Source of the DNA: Spirochaeta sp.
GTDB taxonomy: Bacteria; Spirochaetota; Spirochaetia; DSM-2461
Assembly: GCA_030592625.1 (NCBI GenBank)
Contig: JAUVIY010000136.1
Span: forward strand, 1 to 7,106
Direction: 5' to 3'
DNA length: 7,106 nt
Positions within the stretch are counted from its first letter, which is position 1; each line of letters begins with the position of its first letter. The position numbers and the translations under genes were made by a program. Positions 6,198 to 7,106 of this stretch are shown piece by piece. Under the pieces are notes generated by a model, which saw nothing but the letters and a program-made list of their open reading frames with translations, did not search any database and had not been told where the DNA came from.

Positions 6198-7106
6198 ATG
6201 GGTCAGGATACTAACGCCGCCCGCCGCCGTGCCGGTGTAATAGACCGTCTCCGCCAACTCGCAGGCGGGACGAAAGTCTTTGCGCTGATTGGAAAAAGCG
6301 GCACCGGAAAAAGTTTCCGGGCCAAGCTGGTGGCGGAGAACTACAGTATCGAGTACATCATTGACGACGGACTTCTCATTCAGGGAAACAGCATTGTCGC
6401 CGGAAAATCCGCCAAACGCGAACGCGTGTATATGAGTGCCGTCCGCACAGCCCTCTTCGACGACCCTCTCCATCGCCATGAAGTCGTGAAGGCGATACGG
6501 TCCCGGAAGATCAGGAAAATACTTCTGCTGGGTACATCGGAGCGCATGGTGGCACGGACGGCCGAGCGCCTCGAACTCCCACCGCCGTCTAAAGTGATAC
6601 TCATCGAGGAAATCAGTTCGGAAGAAGACCTCGAGAAGGCACTGAAATCACGGAACGAAGAAGGCACACACGTCATTCCTGTACCGTCCATCCAGGTGGA
6701 ACGGGACTACCCCCACCTCCTTTCGAACTCCATCAAGGTTCTGTTCAAGATAGGTCGGGGATTCGGGAAAAAACGGGGTAAAAAGCATATGGTCTACGAA
6801 AAATCGGTGGTCCAGCCCTCCTTCCATGATGAAGATAAGGGGAAAGTCGCCATCAGCGAGCATGCCCTGGGTCAGATGATTGCGCATTGCGTCGATGAAT
6901 TCGACGGTGAGCTCATCGTCAGGAAGGTAAAAATCCGTCCTTCCCACGGCGTTTATCACATGAGGGCGGAAGTGGAAGTTCCTTTCGGGAATCATCTCAA
7001 CGACAATCTGCACGACCTGAGAAACTACGTCGTAGACCGAATCGAGAAGTTCACAGGCATCATGATTGCAGAGTTCGATCTGGTAATCGCCGGGGTGGCC
7101 AGAAGA
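6198..7106 (+). CDS. P-loop NTPase-like protein with C-terminal Asp23/Gls24-like domain (3' end open)
   Basis: The frame runs 303 codons from the ATG at 6198 to the right edge without a stop, so the true end lies outside the window. Residues 28-39 hold a clear Walker A loop, FALIGKSGTGKS, with Lys38. Nearby hydrophobic strands are YIIDDGLLI (53-61), KILLLGTSE (107-115) and KVILIEEIS (132-140). The last could act as a Walker B strand, but with Glu where Asp is usual. A basic linker lies at 186-197 (GRGFGKKRGKKH). Residues 217-301 resemble the Asp23/Gls24 (DUF322) domain: VAISEHALGQMI, then VRKVKIR, VEVPFGNHL and RIEKFTGIMI. Asp23-type proteins act in the cell envelope of Gram-positive bacteria; the role of this fusion is not known to me. 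GAGGAG lies five bases before the ATG, a strong ribosome site. It diverges from the rnf operon, so a shared function is not implied. Confidence 0.88.
   Translation, partial: MGQDTNAARRRAGVIDRLRQLAGGTKVFALIGKSGTGKSFRAKLVAENYSIEYIIDDGLLIQGNSIVAGKSAKRERVYMSAVRTALFDDPLHRHEVVKAIRSRKIRKILLLGTSERMVARTAERLELPPPSKVILIEEISSEEDLEKALKSRNEEGTHVIPVPSIQVERDYPHLLSNSIKVLFKIGRGFGKKRGKKHMVYEKSVVQPSFHDEDKGKVAISEHALGQMIAHCVDEFDGELIVRKVKIRPSHGVYHMRAEVEVPFGNHLNDNLHDLRNYVVDRIEKFTGIMIAEFDLVIAGVARR

Noticed and set aside
6180..7013. Three minus-strand open frames of 99-121 codons
   Set aside because: They lie opposite the P-loop/Asp23-like frame, which has a strong ribosome site, a Walker A motif and 303 open codons.

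Overview
The window holds an Rnf gene cluster on the minus strand and the start of an unrelated gene diverging from it on the plus strand. Reading in the direction of transcription (right to left), the order is: a 500-residue multi-spanning membrane protein of unknown family (6099-4597), rnfC, rnfD, rnfG, rnfE, rnfA, and rnfB, which runs off the left edge. The order C-D-G-E-A-B is that of the anaerobe-type Rnf operons. Every junction is tight. Three are ATGA 4-base overlaps (orf500/rnfC, rnfD/rnfG, rnfE/rnfA), one is a TAGTG 1-base overlap (rnfG/rnfE), one has a 3-base gap (rnfC/rnfD) and one a 9-base gap (rnfA/rnfB). This indicates one polycistronic, translationally coupled transcript.

Rnf is a membrane ferredoxin:NAD+ oxidoreductase that couples electron flow between reduced ferredoxin and NAD(H) to Na+ or H+ movement. 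The expected cofactor ligands are visible: Fe-S cysteines in RnfB and RnfC, one intramembrane cysteine in each half of RnfA and RnfE, and covalent-FMN threonines in RnfG and RnfD. No ApbE-type flavin transferase, which RnfG and RnfD would need, lies in the window.

From 6100 to 6197 there is a short divergent intergenic region with a candidate promoter on each strand. To its right, from 6198 to the right edge, an open reading frame without a stop encodes a P-loop NTPase-like domain joined to a C-terminal Asp23/Gls24 (DUF322)-like domain.

The organism is most likely an anaerobic bacterium with moderately high GC. The RnfC without a long C-terminal tail, the C-D-G-E-A-B order and the P-loop/Asp23 fusion would suit a spirochaete or a clostridial-type lineage. 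This placement is an inference from gene content. I see no tRNA, rRNA, CRISPR array, insertion sequence or clear terminator. The least explained element is the 500-residue membrane protein that opens the rnf operon.
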